Shown: positions 35,117-43,543, numbered from the stretch's first letter. The stretch: 64,000 bases of DNA from Polynucleobacter difficilis (GCF_003065365.1 NZ_CP023276.1:744001-808000), one strand, 5' to 3'. Notes: generated from the sequence alone by a model not told the origin. Numbers and translations: made by a program.

Positions 35117-36640
35117 TTGAAAGAAAAGACCGTAACAACCCCGCACGATGGCTACGTTGCTGCCGTTGACCTAGGCTCGAACAGCTTTCGGATGCTGATT
35201 GCGCAGGTGGTCAACACACCTTCGGGTACGCAACTTCGGCCGATTGATACCCTCAGGGAGTCTGTTCGTCTTGCAGCCGGCCTCACAGACAAGAAATTAT
35301 TAGGTCATGAAGCCTACGAGCGGGGCATATCAGCGATTGGACGCTTTGGCGAGCGTTTAAGGGGCTTTGATTTGGCCCAGGTGCGGGCTGTAGCAACCAA
35401 TACATTGCGGGTTGCGCGTAATTCAGCGGATTTCATCAAAGACGCTGAAAAGGCCTTGGGCTTCCCCATTGAGGTCATTGCAGGAGTCGAGGAGGCCCGT
35501 CTGATTTATATCGGGGCCGCCCATGAGGTATCGCCGGTCCAAGGCAATCGACTGGTTGTCGATATTGGCGGAGGATCAACTGAGCTCATCATCGGCGAGG
35601 GGTATAAACCCAAATTGATGGAGAGTCTCTATATCGGCTGCGTTTCCCATAGCATGCGCTTTTTTCCCAAAGGGGAGATTGATGCCCATGCCTTTAAAGA
35701 GGCCGAGCTCACCGCCCGCCGTGAAATTCAAGTGATTGCAGAGTCATTTGTAAAGCAAGGCTGGAAACAGGCTATTGGATCGTCTGGCACTGCGCGCGCT
35801 TTAGCCGACATCATTGCCCAAATGGGCTACGGCGATGCCCCTAAAGGCTTTATTACCAAACCTGCTTTGAAGGCAATGAAACAGGATTTATTGCGCTTTG
35901 AGCACACCAGTCAGATTCCCGTCCCTGGACTAAAGGACGATCGACGCGTTGTCTGGCCGGGTGGCTTGGCAATCATGCTGGCAGTGTTTGAGGAGCTTGG
36001 CATCGAGTTAATGGAAGTTACCGATGCGGCCCTTCGGGTTGGCGTTCTCTATGACCTGCTAGGCCGTTCACAGCACCACGATATGCGTTTTGTCACGGTG
36101 GAGCAGTTCATGGACCGCTATTCCATTGATCGGCAGCAGGCCAAGCGTGTAGGTAACTTAGCGACTAATTTTTTATCGCAGTTGCCGATTCTAGATAAAG
36201 AAGCCAGAGTGAATAACTTGGTCTTGATTGAGTGGGCCGCTAGCCTGCATGAAATCGGCCTATCCATTTCTCATAACAGCTATCACAAGCATTCAGCCTA
36301 CATTGCTGCTAATGCAGACATGCCAGGTTTCTCAAAAAATGATCAACTGCGCCTGGCTACCTTGCTTGTGGGACATACCGGCAAACTCGGTAAGCTGGCT
36401 AGCAATACCCAATTCGTAGATTGGCGCATGCTGTTTGCCTTACGTCTTGCACAATTACTTTGCCGCGGCCGAGCCGATACCCATTTGCCCGATGTTAGCG
36501 TCAGCGAATCAGGGAGTAGCTTCAAGGTCAGCATTAAAAAAGCCTGGCTTGAAAATCACCCACTAACTGAATTTAGCCTGCGCAAGGAGGCTGCTGAGTG
36601 GGAGCGGATTGGCAGGCCCTATCAAATCGAGCTAATCTGA
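35117..36640 (+). CDS. ppx: Exopolyphosphatase / guanosine pentaphosphate phosphatase
   Basis: 507 residues from TTG 35117, the only plausible start before the conserved region. The ASKHA fold is clear: AAVDLGSNSFRMLIAQV, TNTLRVARNS, the catalytic Glu region AGVEEARLIYIGAAHE, and phosphate-binding VVDIGGGSTELIIGEG. An HD-like C-terminal domain follows (SLHEIGLSISHNSYHKHSAY). It releases phosphate from the ends of polyphosphate. Together with divergent ppk1 it controls the polyphosphate store. Confidence 0.93.
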   Translation: MKEKTVTTPHDGYVAAVDLGSNSFRMLIAQVVNTPSGTQLRPIDTLRESVRLAAGLTDKKLLGHEAYERGISAIGRFGERLRGFDLAQVRAVATNTLRVARNSADFIKDAEKALGFPIEVIAGVEEARLIYIGAAHEVSPVQGNRLVVDIGGGSTELIIGEGYKPKLMESLYIGCVSHSMRFFPKGEIDAHAFKEAELTARREIQVIAESFVKQGWKQAIGSSGTARALADIIAQMGYGDAPKGFITKPALKAMKQDLLRFEHTSQIPVPGLKDDRRVVWPGGLAIMLAVFEELGIELMEVTDAALRVGVLYDLLGRSQHHDMRFVTVEQFMDRYSIDRQQAKRVGNLATNFLSQLPILDKEARVNNLVLIEWAASLHEIGLSISHNSYHKHSAYIAANADMPGFSKNDQLRLATLLVGHTGKLGKLASNTQFVDWRMLFALRLAQLLCRGRADTHLPDVSVSESGSSFKVSIKKAWLENHPLTEFSLRKEAAEWERIGRPYQIELI

Positions 36641-36649
36641 TTTAGCTCG
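36628..36649. terminator. Hairpin at the ppx/olsB convergent junction
   Basis: CGAGCTAA (36628-36635) pairs with TTAGCTCG (36642-36649), spanning the ppx stop codon. The 8-bp stem lacks a U-run. It lies in the 26-base gap and stop region of two convergent genes. Confidence 0.35.
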
Positions 36650-36666
36650 CTCCTGCCAAGCTCGGT

Positions 36667-37590
36667 TTATTTCCCCAAAAAATGCTTAGCGTAGCGCGGG
36701 TTGATTTCCGATAAACGCAACATCGTTAAAAGGTCGGCGGTATTAAAGTCGGGATCCCAGGCGGGTGCACTGCAAATTTTTGCCCCTAGCTTTAGGTAAC
36801 CTTTAATCAACGGCGGCGCCTCAACCTCAAGTCCGCCATTCAGGCGAGCGAGTGGCAACGGTACTTTTGGAAAGCCATGGCATTCAATTGGCGCAATTTG
36901 ATCGCCGCTGAGACCGTTGTAAAGGCTAGCAGCAAAGTGGCCACCATCCGACATCGGGATGCTTGCGCAGCCCAACATGATTTCATAATTGTTTTTAAGC
37001 ATGTATTCAGCAAGACCGCTCCACAGGGCCATGATCACGGCACCGGAGCGGTAGTCTTGATGCACACAAGAACGACCTACTTCAACCATCTTGGGGCGCA
37101 AATGCTCCAAACGGGAAAGATCAAATTCAGAATCGGAATAGAGCTTACCGATTTCTTGGGCCTTATGAGGTGGTAAAACGCGGTAAGTACCAACCACACG
37201 AAGGGTATCTTCATCGCGAATGATCAGGTGGTCGCAATAAGCATCAAACTCATCAACGTCTAGGCCTTCTGCATTTGGCGAAAGCGTAGCACCCATCTCT
37301 TCTGCGAAAACCTTAAAGCGCAAGCGCTGCGCCTCTTGAATTTCACCCGCATCTTTAGCCCACGATATCTGCAGTGCAGGGCGCTTTGATTTGATAACTG
37401 GCCGAGCAACTTCAGGAGTGGACTGCAATTCAGCTCGGGTACGCTGGGCAAAAGCCTTTCCAAATAAACGCTTTGCTGTTTTTTTGGAAAGTAGTTTCTT
37501 AATTGGGCGCAGTTTTTTCACGCGCTCAACTGTTGCCGTGCTTTTAAAGAACACATCAAATGGAGCGAATGGATTTGGCATGTCTGACAT
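36667..37590 (-). CDS. olsB: OlsB-like ornithine N-alpha-acyltransferase (GNAT fold)
   Basis: 307 residues. After a ~75-residue basic N-terminal stretch comes an Acetyltransf_5/OlsB domain with the diagnostic RLRFKVFAEEMGA, DEFDAYCDHLIIRD, VVGTYRVLPP, VEVGRSCVHQDYRSG and MLGCASIP. OlsB moves a 3-hydroxyacyl chain from ACP to ornithine, giving lyso-ornithine lipid, a phosphorus-free membrane lipid precursor. In several bacteria it is induced by phosphate limitation. A strong CTGTCAT half-site with a -10-like hexamer precedes it. Some OlsB-family proteins act on other amines, so substrate specificity is inferred. Confidence 0.8.
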   Translation of the reverse strand: MSDMPNPFAPFDVFFKSTATVERVKKLRPIKKLLSKKTAKRLFGKAFAQRTRAELQSTPEVARPVIKSKRPALQISWAKDAGEIQEAQRLRFKVFAEEMGATLSPNAEGLDVDEFDAYCDHLIIRDEDTLRVVGTYRVLPPHKAQEIGKLYSDSEFDLSRLEHLRPKMVEVGRSCVHQDYRSGAVIMALWSGLAEYMLKNNYEIMLGCASIPMSDGGHFAASLYNGLSGDQIAPIECHGFPKVPLPLARLNGGLEVEAPPLIKGYLKLGAKICSAPAWDPDFNTADLLTMLRLSEINPRYAKHFLGK

Positions 37591-37615
37591 AGAAAACCTT
37601 ATAAAAGTAGACTTA

Positions 37616-37649
37616 ACTGTAAATTGCGTTTATGACAGTTTCGTGAAGA
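37616..37649 (-). promoter_or_regulatory. Candidate Pho box for olsB
   Basis: On the minus strand, TCTTCAC+GAAA (37649-37639) is followed by a perfect consensus half-site CTGTCAT+AAAC (37638-37628) and, six bases later, TACAGT (37621-37616) as possible -10. The element lies across the last codons of dgkA. The upstream half-site is poor (4 of 7), the downstream one perfect. Confidence 0.5.
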
Positions 37650-38037
37650 GTGGGAGGCACACGCAGACCCACAAAATAAAGGAAATAAGCAGTGCTAGCA
37701 TCACCGCTGCAGAGCCAAAATCCTTGGCGCGCTTGGATAAATCATGGTGATCAAAGGAGATTCGATCGATCGCTGCCTCAACGCTGGAATTAAGTAGTTC
37801 GAATGCCATAACTAGTACAAGAGAGCAAATTAAAACGGCCTTTTCAAAAAGCGATACCGGCAATACAGCAGCAATCGGGGTTAGCACAATAAACAAGGTT
37901 AGCTCTTGTCGAAATGCGCTTTCCTCTCTAAATGCAAATACCAGCCCATGCCATGAGTTTTTCGCAGCATGCCATGCACGAACCAATCCGCGATTGCCCT
38001 TGTGCGGATTTTGGTCAATGTGGTAAGTGTCTTTCAA
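37630..38037 (-). CDS. dgkA: Diacylglycerol kinase
   Basis: 135 residues, integral membrane. After a ~45-residue N-terminus including GLVRAWHAAKNSWHGL come three TM helices (about 49-65, 67-86 and 108-130) and the conserved active-site region ELLNSSVEAAIDRIS followed by AKDFGSAAVML. It phosphorylates diacylglycerol to phosphatidic acid. Next to plcP and a glycosyltransferase, it would recover the diacylglycerol those enzymes produce or use. It starts 19 bases after the glycosyltransferase and has ATG 38037. Confidence 0.93.
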   Translation of the reverse strand: MKDTYHIDQNPHKGNRGLVRAWHAAKNSWHGLVFAFREESAFRQELTLFIVLTPIAAVLPVSLFEKAVLICSLVLVMAFELLNSSVEAAIDRISFDHHDLSKRAKDFGSAAVMLALLISFILWVCVCLPLFTKLS

Positions 38038-38056
38038 TTGAAAACTCGAGGAATAA

Positions 38057-39085
38057 TTAGGCTAGGGCAGTGCGGTGTACTGCAGGGCTGAGGACAGGCT
38101 TTAAATGCCGCGCAAACTGTTCAGTCGAGGCGCGCCAGGAAAAGCGCTCGGCATGGGCTCTAGCCACTTCACGTGGAATCTTGAGGGCCGCTAGGCAAGC
38201 GGTACGTAAATCCTCGTGCATTGCACCTGCAGGAGAGTCGCCAAGCACATCAATGGGGCCAGTAACGGGATAGGCTGCCACCGGAGTGCCACAGGCCATT
38301 GCCTCCAGTAAAACAAGTCCAAAGGTATCGGTTTTGCTCGGAAAGACAAAGACATCGGCTGCTGCGTAGACTTTGGCTAACTCGGGCTGCTTTAAAACAC
38401 CCAAGTAATTGACGTTTGGATATTGCTGTTTGATTTTGGCCATGGCAGGGCCATCGCCTACGACCCATTTTGAGCCCGGTAGATCAATCTCTAAAAATGC
38501 ATTGATGTTCTTCTCAATCGCAACCCGACCTACATACAAGAAAATGGGGTGGGCTGAATTGAGGGCTTTTGACTCCTGCATATGAAACACTTCAGTGTCT
38601 ACGCCGCGGGACCACAGTACGACATTGGTAAAACCAAATTTTTCTAGATCATCTTTGACGACGATGGTGGGCGCCATGACTGCCATCGATGGACCATGAA
38701 ACCAACGCAAAAAGGCATATGTCCACGCGATTGGAATGCCGGTGCGCGCCTGTACGTATTCTGGAAAGCGTGTGTGATATGCGGTGGAGAAGGGCAGGCG
38801 GTTCCGCACAGCATAAGCTCTTGCGGATAAACCAAGGGGGCCTTCGGTTGCAATGTGAATTGCATCGGGCTCAAAATCCTTGATTTTGCGCGCTACGCCT
38901 TTCCCAGGAAATAGCGATAAAGAAATATCGGGGTAGGTAGGGCAAGGAATCGTTTTAAATTGATTGGGCGTAATCATCTCAATCTCATGACCCATTAACC
39001 CCAGTTCATGGCATGTTTGTTTGAGGGTACGAACAACTCCATTGACCTGGGGTTCCCAGGCATCGGTCACGATCATTATTTTCAT
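38057..39085 (-). CDS. GT4 glycosyltransferase, Agt-like glycolipid synthase
   Basis: 342 residues, GT-B fold. N-terminal MIVTDAWEPQVNGVVRTL and the HIATEGPLGLSARAYA strand; C-terminal nucleotide-sugar site VGRVAIEKNI, GDGP, and the EX7E-type loop VFPSKTDTFGLVLLEAMACGTP. It is the type found next to plcP in bacteria that replace phospholipids, where Agt adds hexose or hexuronate to diacylglycerol. It overlaps plcP by four bases (ATGA), which supports direct coupling. The sugar donor (UDP-Glc, UDP-Gal, UDP-GlcA or GDP-Man) cannot be told. Confidence 0.8.
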   Translation of the reverse strand: MKIMIVTDAWEPQVNGVVRTLKQTCHELGLMGHEIEMITPNQFKTIPCPTYPDISLSLFPGKGVARKIKDFEPDAIHIATEGPLGLSARAYAVRNRLPFSTAYHTRFPEYVQARTGIPIAWTYAFLRWFHGPSMAVMAPTIVVKDDLEKFGFTNVVLWSRGVDTEVFHMQESKALNSAHPIFLYVGRVAIEKNINAFLEIDLPGSKWVVGDGPAMAKIKQQYPNVNYLGVLKQPELAKVYAAADVFVFPSKTDTFGLVLLEAMACGTPVAAYPVTGPIDVLGDSPAGAMHEDLRTACLAALKIPREVARAHAERFSWRASTEQFARHLKPVLSPAVHRTALA

Positions 39086-39903
39086 ACTAGGGCCTCTTCA
39101 AGTGATTTTCTGGAAATAACATCCATACTGAGTTGTTCTGTGTTCGCAGCACTCGGCGCAGGGTCGCCCAGAATGGTCTTCCAAAAGACCAGCTTGAGTT
39201 CGCCTTCGGTGGTTTCAACGAGGGCACTCAGACTTTCGACCCAATCACCGTCGTTGCAATAAATCAAACCATCAATTTCTCGAATTTCGGCTTTGTGAAT
39301 ATGCCCACAGACGACGCCATCGCAATTGCGCATGCGGGCTTCGCGCGCCATGATGTGTTCAAAATCGGCAATGTAACTGACAGCATTCTTGACTTGGTGC
39401 TTTAGGTATTGCGATAGTGACCAGTACTGCAAGCCCATTTTGATTCGAATCAAATTAAAGTAGCGGTTCATGTACAAAATGAGGGAGTACAGGTTATCGC
39501 CGACGTAGGCTAACCATTTAGCGTACTGCATCACGCCATCAAATAGGTCGCCATGCGTAACCCAGAGCTTTTTACCATCCACCGTGGTATGAATAATCTC
39601 TTCCACCACCTGAATATCGCCAAAGGACATGCCAATGTATTGGCGTGCGCTTTCATCATGGTTGCCTGGAATAAAGTACACATTGGCCCCTTTGCGGGCT
39701 TTGCGCAGTAATTTTTGCACCACGTCATTGTGCGATTGTGGCCAATAGATGGATTTTTTGAGACGCCAGCCGTCGATAATGTCGCCAACCAAGTAAAAGG
39801 TATCGGCTTCGTTGTGCTTTAAAAAATCGAGGAGGTAGTTCGCCTGGCAACCGGAAGTACCCAGGTGCACGTCTGAAATCCAGATGGCTCGGTAGTGCGT
39901 CAT
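39082..39903 (-). CDS. plcP: PlcP-like phospholipase C (metallophosphoesterase)
   Basis: 273 residues, calcineurin-like fold. Metal ligands: Asp11 and His13 in ISDVHLGTSGCQ, Asp41 in LVGDIIDGW, Asn81-His82 in PGNHDE, His117 in THGDLFDG, His201 and His203 in CGHIHKAE. The TSGCQANYLLDFLKHNEADT start and the YWPQSHNDVVQKLLRKARKG stretch match the family often labelled LpxH-like but shown in Sinorhizobium to be the phosphate-starvation phospholipase C PlcP, releasing diacylglycerol and phospho-head-group. Overlap with the glycosyltransferase and a Pho-box-like promoter support PlcP over LpxH. Confidence 0.82.
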   Translation of the reverse strand: MTHYRAIWISDVHLGTSGCQANYLLDFLKHNEADTFYLVGDIIDGWRLKKSIYWPQSHNDVVQKLLRKARKGANVYFIPGNHDESARQYIGMSFGDIQVVEEIIHTTVDGKKLWVTHGDLFDGVMQYAKWLAYVGDNLYSLILYMNRYFNLIRIKMGLQYWSLSQYLKHQVKNAVSYIADFEHIMAREARMRNCDGVVCGHIHKAEIREIDGLIYCNDGDWVESLSALVETTEGELKLVFWKTILGDPAPSAANTEQLSMDVISRKSLEEALV

Positions 39904-39922
39904 TGAAGTGTATTAAGCCAGT

Positions 39923-39983
39923 GCTATGTGTAGGCTTCATGACAATTTCATGTCATTTTTATGACTTACTGGATTAGTATGCT
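39923..39983. promoter_or_regulatory. Triple Pho-box-like repeat, divergent plcP / acyltransferase promoters
   Basis: On the minus strand, three tandem 11-base units: AAGTCAT+AAAA (39967-39957), ATGACAT+GAAA (39956-39946) and TTGTCAT+GAAG (39945-39935); CATAGC (39928-39923) lies six bases on, before plcP. On the plus strand ATGTCAT+TTTT (39950-39960) and ATGACTT+ACTG (39961-39971) lead to TATGCT (39978-39983), before the acyltransferase. The repeat period and half-site match PhoB sites. Confidence 0.65.
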
Positions 39984-40029
39984 GATTGCATTCCTAATTT
40001 CAGAGCGCATTGTATTTTCTTTTCTTTAT

Positions 40030-40767
40030 ATGAATTTAAGCCGCATTTTCACCATACTGCAAATCATTGTGCATGTCCTGAAGGGCTGCTTCATTTTGCT
40101 ACTGCTATTTCCCTGGCTTAAGGCAGGGCAGCGGCATCGATCGATTCGCCATTGGTGCAAGCAGTTGCTCGGTATCTTTAATATGCGCCTTAGCGTTATT
40201 GGGGTAGAGCATCTGATGGACGACCATTACCTTATGGCGGCTAATCACATCTCGTGGATTGATATTCATGTGATCAATGCCTTTAAGCCCCATTATTTTG
40301 TCGCCAAATCCGAAGTAGCGAGTTGGCCTATTTTTGGCTGGATGGCTAAGCAACTGGGTACGCTCTTTATTGAGCGAGGCAAGTCCAGTAGCATTCGTAA
40401 TATGGTGCAGGAGATAGCTATTCAACTGAATCAAAAAGCCATTTGTATCTTTCCGGAAGGCACCTCAACTGACGGCAAGCAAGTGGCCCCCTTTAAATCG
40501 AACTTATTTGAGGCAGCGATTGTAGCCAATGCGCCGGTATATGCCTTGGCAATTCAGTACTTTGATGTGCGAACCGGAAACAAAACCACTGCGCCCGCGT
40601 TTATTGGTGAGATGGGCTTACTGGACTCTATTTGGAACCTGATTTGCAGCCCACCCATTTGCGCTCAGATCAGCATTAGTGCAAAACTACCCGCACTTAA
40701 AGAAAGAAAGGCTCTAGCCGAACTAAGCCAGAGCCTGATTGCAGCGCAACTGTGCGAGAGACGCTAG
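40030..40767 (+). CDS. PlsC/OlsA-like 1-acyl-glycerol-3-phosphate-type acyltransferase
   Basis: 245 residues from ATG 40030. An open ATG at 39961 lies inside the Pho-box-like repeats and one at 39979 lies in the -10 hexamer, so both would precede the expected transcript start. One N-terminal TM helix (about 10-30), then NHISWID (His73, Asp78) and FPEGTST (141-147), the catalytic HX4D and the FPEG motif of the acyltransferase family. In ornithine-lipid producers the relative OlsA adds the second acyl chain to lyso-ornithine lipid. Its place beside plcP and olsB suggests OlsA or a phosphatidate-synthesis role. It overlaps the convergent TonB receptor by four bases. Confidence 0.8.
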   Translation: MNLSRIFTILQIIVHVLKGCFILLLLFPWLKAGQRHRSIRHWCKQLLGIFNMRLSVIGVEHLMDDHYLMAANHISWIDIHVINAFKPHYFVAKSEVASWPIFGWMAKQLGTLFIERGKSSSIRNMVQEIAIQLNQKAICIFPEGTSTDGKQVAPFKSNLFEAAIVANAPVYALAIQYFDVRTGNKTTAPAFIGEMGLLDSIWNLICSPPICAQISISAKLPALKERKALAELSQSLIAAQLCERR

Positions 40768-42920
40768 AAGGCTGCGCGTATTCCTACCATCATGCTACGA
40801 CCTGGTTGGGGCGCATACAAACGCACTGCCATTGGGGTAGTTGCATAACGAATTTGCTCGTTGAGCAAGTTACGTAAGTTAATGTAGCCGGTCCAGCTGA
40901 TCTTATTGACCTTTTCGGTGTACGACAAACCAGCATTCAATAAGTTATAGCTTGGGGTAGGACCCACTTCCCAAGAAGCTAATCGATTCTGCTCAAAGCT
41001 ATAGGTATAGCTGGCATTGACTAGCCACTTGTTTTTCTGCTGAGCCAGCTGCAAACCTACCCGGGGCGCAGGTTGCAAAGGTAAATTACCACCCGCATCA
41101 AAGCTACCTTGGGATGCGTCAGCAAACAAACGGGCGCCGCTACCAAATTGATTCCAGTTGTAGGTCAATTCGGCCTCGGCACCCTTGATTGTGGCTGCGG
41201 CTTGCTGGGCAACGACCACGCTAAAGTTATCATCTCCAGCACTTTCTCCAGAGATATAGTTTCCGTAAATATAGTTATTAAACTTATTGACATAAATACT
41301 TGCCTTGCCACGCACTTTACCCAATACCTTCTGTGCTGTTAGTTCAAGATTGTTTGAGATCTCTTTGGATAAATTGGAGTTACCCACCATAAAGGTTGCG
41401 GTCGACTCATGAACACCGTAGGCATACAGTTCTTGTGCGCTGGGGGCTCGCTGCGAAACCGTATAGGCTGCACCCAAACCATAACCATGGACTAGGTTCC
41501 ACAAGCCGCCAGCGGAGTAGGATATTAGATTGAAATTACGGTTTACAGCTTGCGGGTTCAGGGGCCCATTTGAGCTTGCATTCCCATCTATTTTAAAGTT
41601 GATGCCATTGCCACCTACTCCAGCTTCATATGGAAAAATTGTTGCGCTATTGGGGTTTTGACTTACGTTGTCATAACGTAAGCCCAAGTTAGCTTGCAGC
41701 GCCCCCCAGCGCCCTTCCTCAATCCAGAAGAGGGCATTGGACTTGGTTTTGGTTGACGGAACGATGGCATAGCTACCACTTGCTAAATCGCTAGCTTCGA
41801 GTGATGCGCGTGTGACTTGCGCACCAATATTGCCTTTCCATCCCATGAAATTCTTATGCGATAAATCGAGGCGCGCCTCATTGGCGATATTTTTCCACAG
41901 AGCAGCAGCAATGCCATCAGGTCCGAATTCAGTATGGTTGTAATTGCTATTGGCTGCACTGAACTTGATTGCAGAGAAGTTGCCAAACGGATCCCGCGTC
42001 TCATGTTGGAAGTCATAGCGATTTTGCGATTGGTTAATCGCGCCACCTTCCGGAGTTGGGATGCCGTAGTTGTTGTTTAGGCGCTCAATCGATACGCCGG
42101 TATAGCCTGACTTGCCAATGTAGGAAGCGCCCAAACCCAGATTGTTCTGATTGTTAAACGAGTTAGGTAATTTGCCGGTGTAATTGTTTTCTGCTCCTCC
42201 TGGTGGAACAGTCCAGCCACCTGCAGGCTCGCCTTGGGATTGCGTTGATTGCCCAGGAAAGCGGTAGTTTTGCGCATTGTTGATGGCGGTATCCACGTGC
42301 AATGCAATGGAGCCAACCGACCCTTCCAACACACCGGATGCTGCTCGGCCGTTGTTAACGGTTTCATAACTGGTGTTTGCTACACCCGATGCTTGCTCTG
42401 GTAGGGTTGTGTGAATGCGTTCATTCACCACATTGACTAAGCCGCCACTTGAGCCTGAACCGTACTTTAAGGCTGCGGCGCCACGCAAGATTTCAATTTG
42501 CTGTGCATTTTGCAATGGCGTTGCTACGGCATGATCAGCCGAGATGCTGGATACATCGCCTACCGACAGGCCGTTTTGTAAAATCTGCACACGAGCGCCC
42601 TCAAGACCCCGAATAACCGGGCGGGAAGAGCCAACCCCATAGCCGGTCGCAGAAACTCCAAGCTCGTTGCCTAAGGTTGCTCCTAAAGTAGTGCCGAGCT
42701 TATCGAGCAGCTCATTACCTTGCAGAATTTTGGTTGGCGTCAGAATGCTAAGGTTGCTTTCTTGTGAGCCAGTTGCTTCAATTTGCAAGTTGGGATTGCT
42801 GCTACTTTGGGCGTAGGCAATCATAGAAAAAGATACAGTCAGTGTTGTGGTCAGGCTAACTGATTTGAGTAAGCCAAACGCATTTCGCTTCGCTAAAAGC
42901 GATTGAGAATTCATCTTCAT
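40764..42920 (-). CDS. TonB-dependent outer-membrane receptor, ZnuD-like
   Basis: 718 residues from ATG 42920, which has GGAG six bases upstream; an ATG 18 codons earlier is less likely. The signal peptide ends around AYAQ. The plug domain has SRPVIRGLEGARVQILQNG, SADHAVATPLQNAQQIEILRGAAALKYGSGSSGG in part, and the barrel ends in MMVGIRAAF with a terminal Phe. The plug wording resembles ZnuD (zinc uptake) of Neisseria. The His-rich external loop of ZnuD is not seen here, so the cargo is uncertain. A small His-rich protein is encoded just upstream, suggesting a metal substrate. Confidence 0.85.
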   Translation of the reverse strand: MKMNSQSLLAKRNAFGLLKSVSLTTTLTVSFSMIAYAQSSSNPNLQIEATGSQESNLSILTPTKILQGNELLDKLGTTLGATLGNELGVSATGYGVGSSRPVIRGLEGARVQILQNGLSVGDVSSISADHAVATPLQNAQQIEILRGAAALKYGSGSSGGLVNVVNERIHTTLPEQASGVANTSYETVNNGRAASGVLEGSVGSIALHVDTAINNAQNYRFPGQSTQSQGEPAGGWTVPPGGAENNYTGKLPNSFNNQNNLGLGASYIGKSGYTGVSIERLNNNYGIPTPEGGAINQSQNRYDFQHETRDPFGNFSAIKFSAANSNYNHTEFGPDGIAAALWKNIANEARLDLSHKNFMGWKGNIGAQVTRASLEASDLASGSYAIVPSTKTKSNALFWIEEGRWGALQANLGLRYDNVSQNPNSATIFPYEAGVGGNGINFKIDGNASSNGPLNPQAVNRNFNLISYSAGGLWNLVHGYGLGAAYTVSQRAPSAQELYAYGVHESTATFMVGNSNLSKEISNNLELTAQKVLGKVRGKASIYVNKFNNYIYGNYISGESAGDDNFSVVVAQQAAATIKGAEAELTYNWNQFGSGARLFADASQGSFDAGGNLPLQPAPRVGLQLAQQKNKWLVNASYTYSFEQNRLASWEVGPTPSYNLLNAGLSYTEKVNKISWTGYINLRNLLNEQIRYATTPMAVRLYAPQPGRSMMVGIRAAF

Positions 42921-42994
42921 AAAAAACTCCAATTGCACCACCGCTTTGGGTGGCAAATAATTAATGGCCCGCAAAAGCGGTGCCGCTTAGGGAT

Positions 42995-43405
42995 TTACAA
43001 CTGGAGGGATTGCGGCGGAGCGCGGGATTGGTAGTGGCTTAAGACCGCGCCGGTATTAAAAACGGCGCTATAAATAATGGGTTCAGTAGCTAGCGCCTGA
43101 GTTGCTGATACAGCAATGCCACTACTGCCAATAAAACCAGCCAAGGTGAGCGCATCAAACAGTAAACAATTTGCATTGATGTGATCGCCATGAGACGCCT
43201 CGGCATGGTGATGCGCATCGCAGTCGTCGTGACCGGCTAATTCAGATAAGCCAAATTGGAGTGCTTGAGTCTGACCGGTATGGGGGTGTGCAATGCTGTG
43301 CTGATAGCCCAGCCAATGGGTGCCTAAAAGGCTGATGGTGAGGAAAGCAATTGCTAGACAAGCCCGAGCAGGACGCTGGATTTGAGTGGCAAAAAAGGCT
43401 TTCAT
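42995..43405 (-). CDS. Small His-rich exported or membrane protein
   Basis: 136 residues. A hydrophobic segment (about residues 13-31, ARACLAIAFLTISLLGTHWLG) acts as signal or anchor. A His/Asp cluster HDDCDAHHHAEASHGDH follows (about 59-75), then a hydrophobic stretch with Cys (NANCLLFDAL). It resembles DUF2946-type small proteins found beside metal TonB receptors. The likely role is metal binding in the periplasm; the metal is unknown. It is 74 bases upstream of the receptor on the same strand, probably one operon. Confidence 0.6.
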   Translation of the reverse strand: MKAFFATQIQRPARACLAIAFLTISLLGTHWLGYQHSIAHPHTGQTQALQFGLSELAGHDDCDAHHHAEASHGDHINANCLLFDALTLAGFIGSSGIAVSATQALATEPIIYSAVFNTGAVLSHYQSRAPPQSLQL

Positions 43406-43466
43406 GGGGCTAAATGGTACAGGAAATGGCTATCCCACCCAATACTGTGTAAAATAGCGATTCCGT

Positions 43467-43543
43467 CGGAGTGTAGCGCAGCCTGGTAGCGCACCTGCTT
43501 TGGGAGCAGGGGGTCCAAGGTTCGAATCCTTGTACTCCGACCA
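43467..43543 (+). tRNA. tRNA-Pro (anticodon TGG)
   Basis: 77 bases including an encoded CCA (43541-43543). The acceptor arms CGGAGTG and TACTCCG pair over seven positions; the anticodon stem CCTGC/GCAGG holds the loop TTTGGGA, giving anticodon TGG. The T-arm loop is TTCGAAT. Confidence 0.95.

Noticed and set aside
39082..39903. Metallophosphoesterase as LpxH of lipid A synthesis
   Set aside because: The N-terminal pattern, the overlap with a glycosyltransferase and the Pho-box-like promoter fit PlcP better; LpxH is expected elsewhere.
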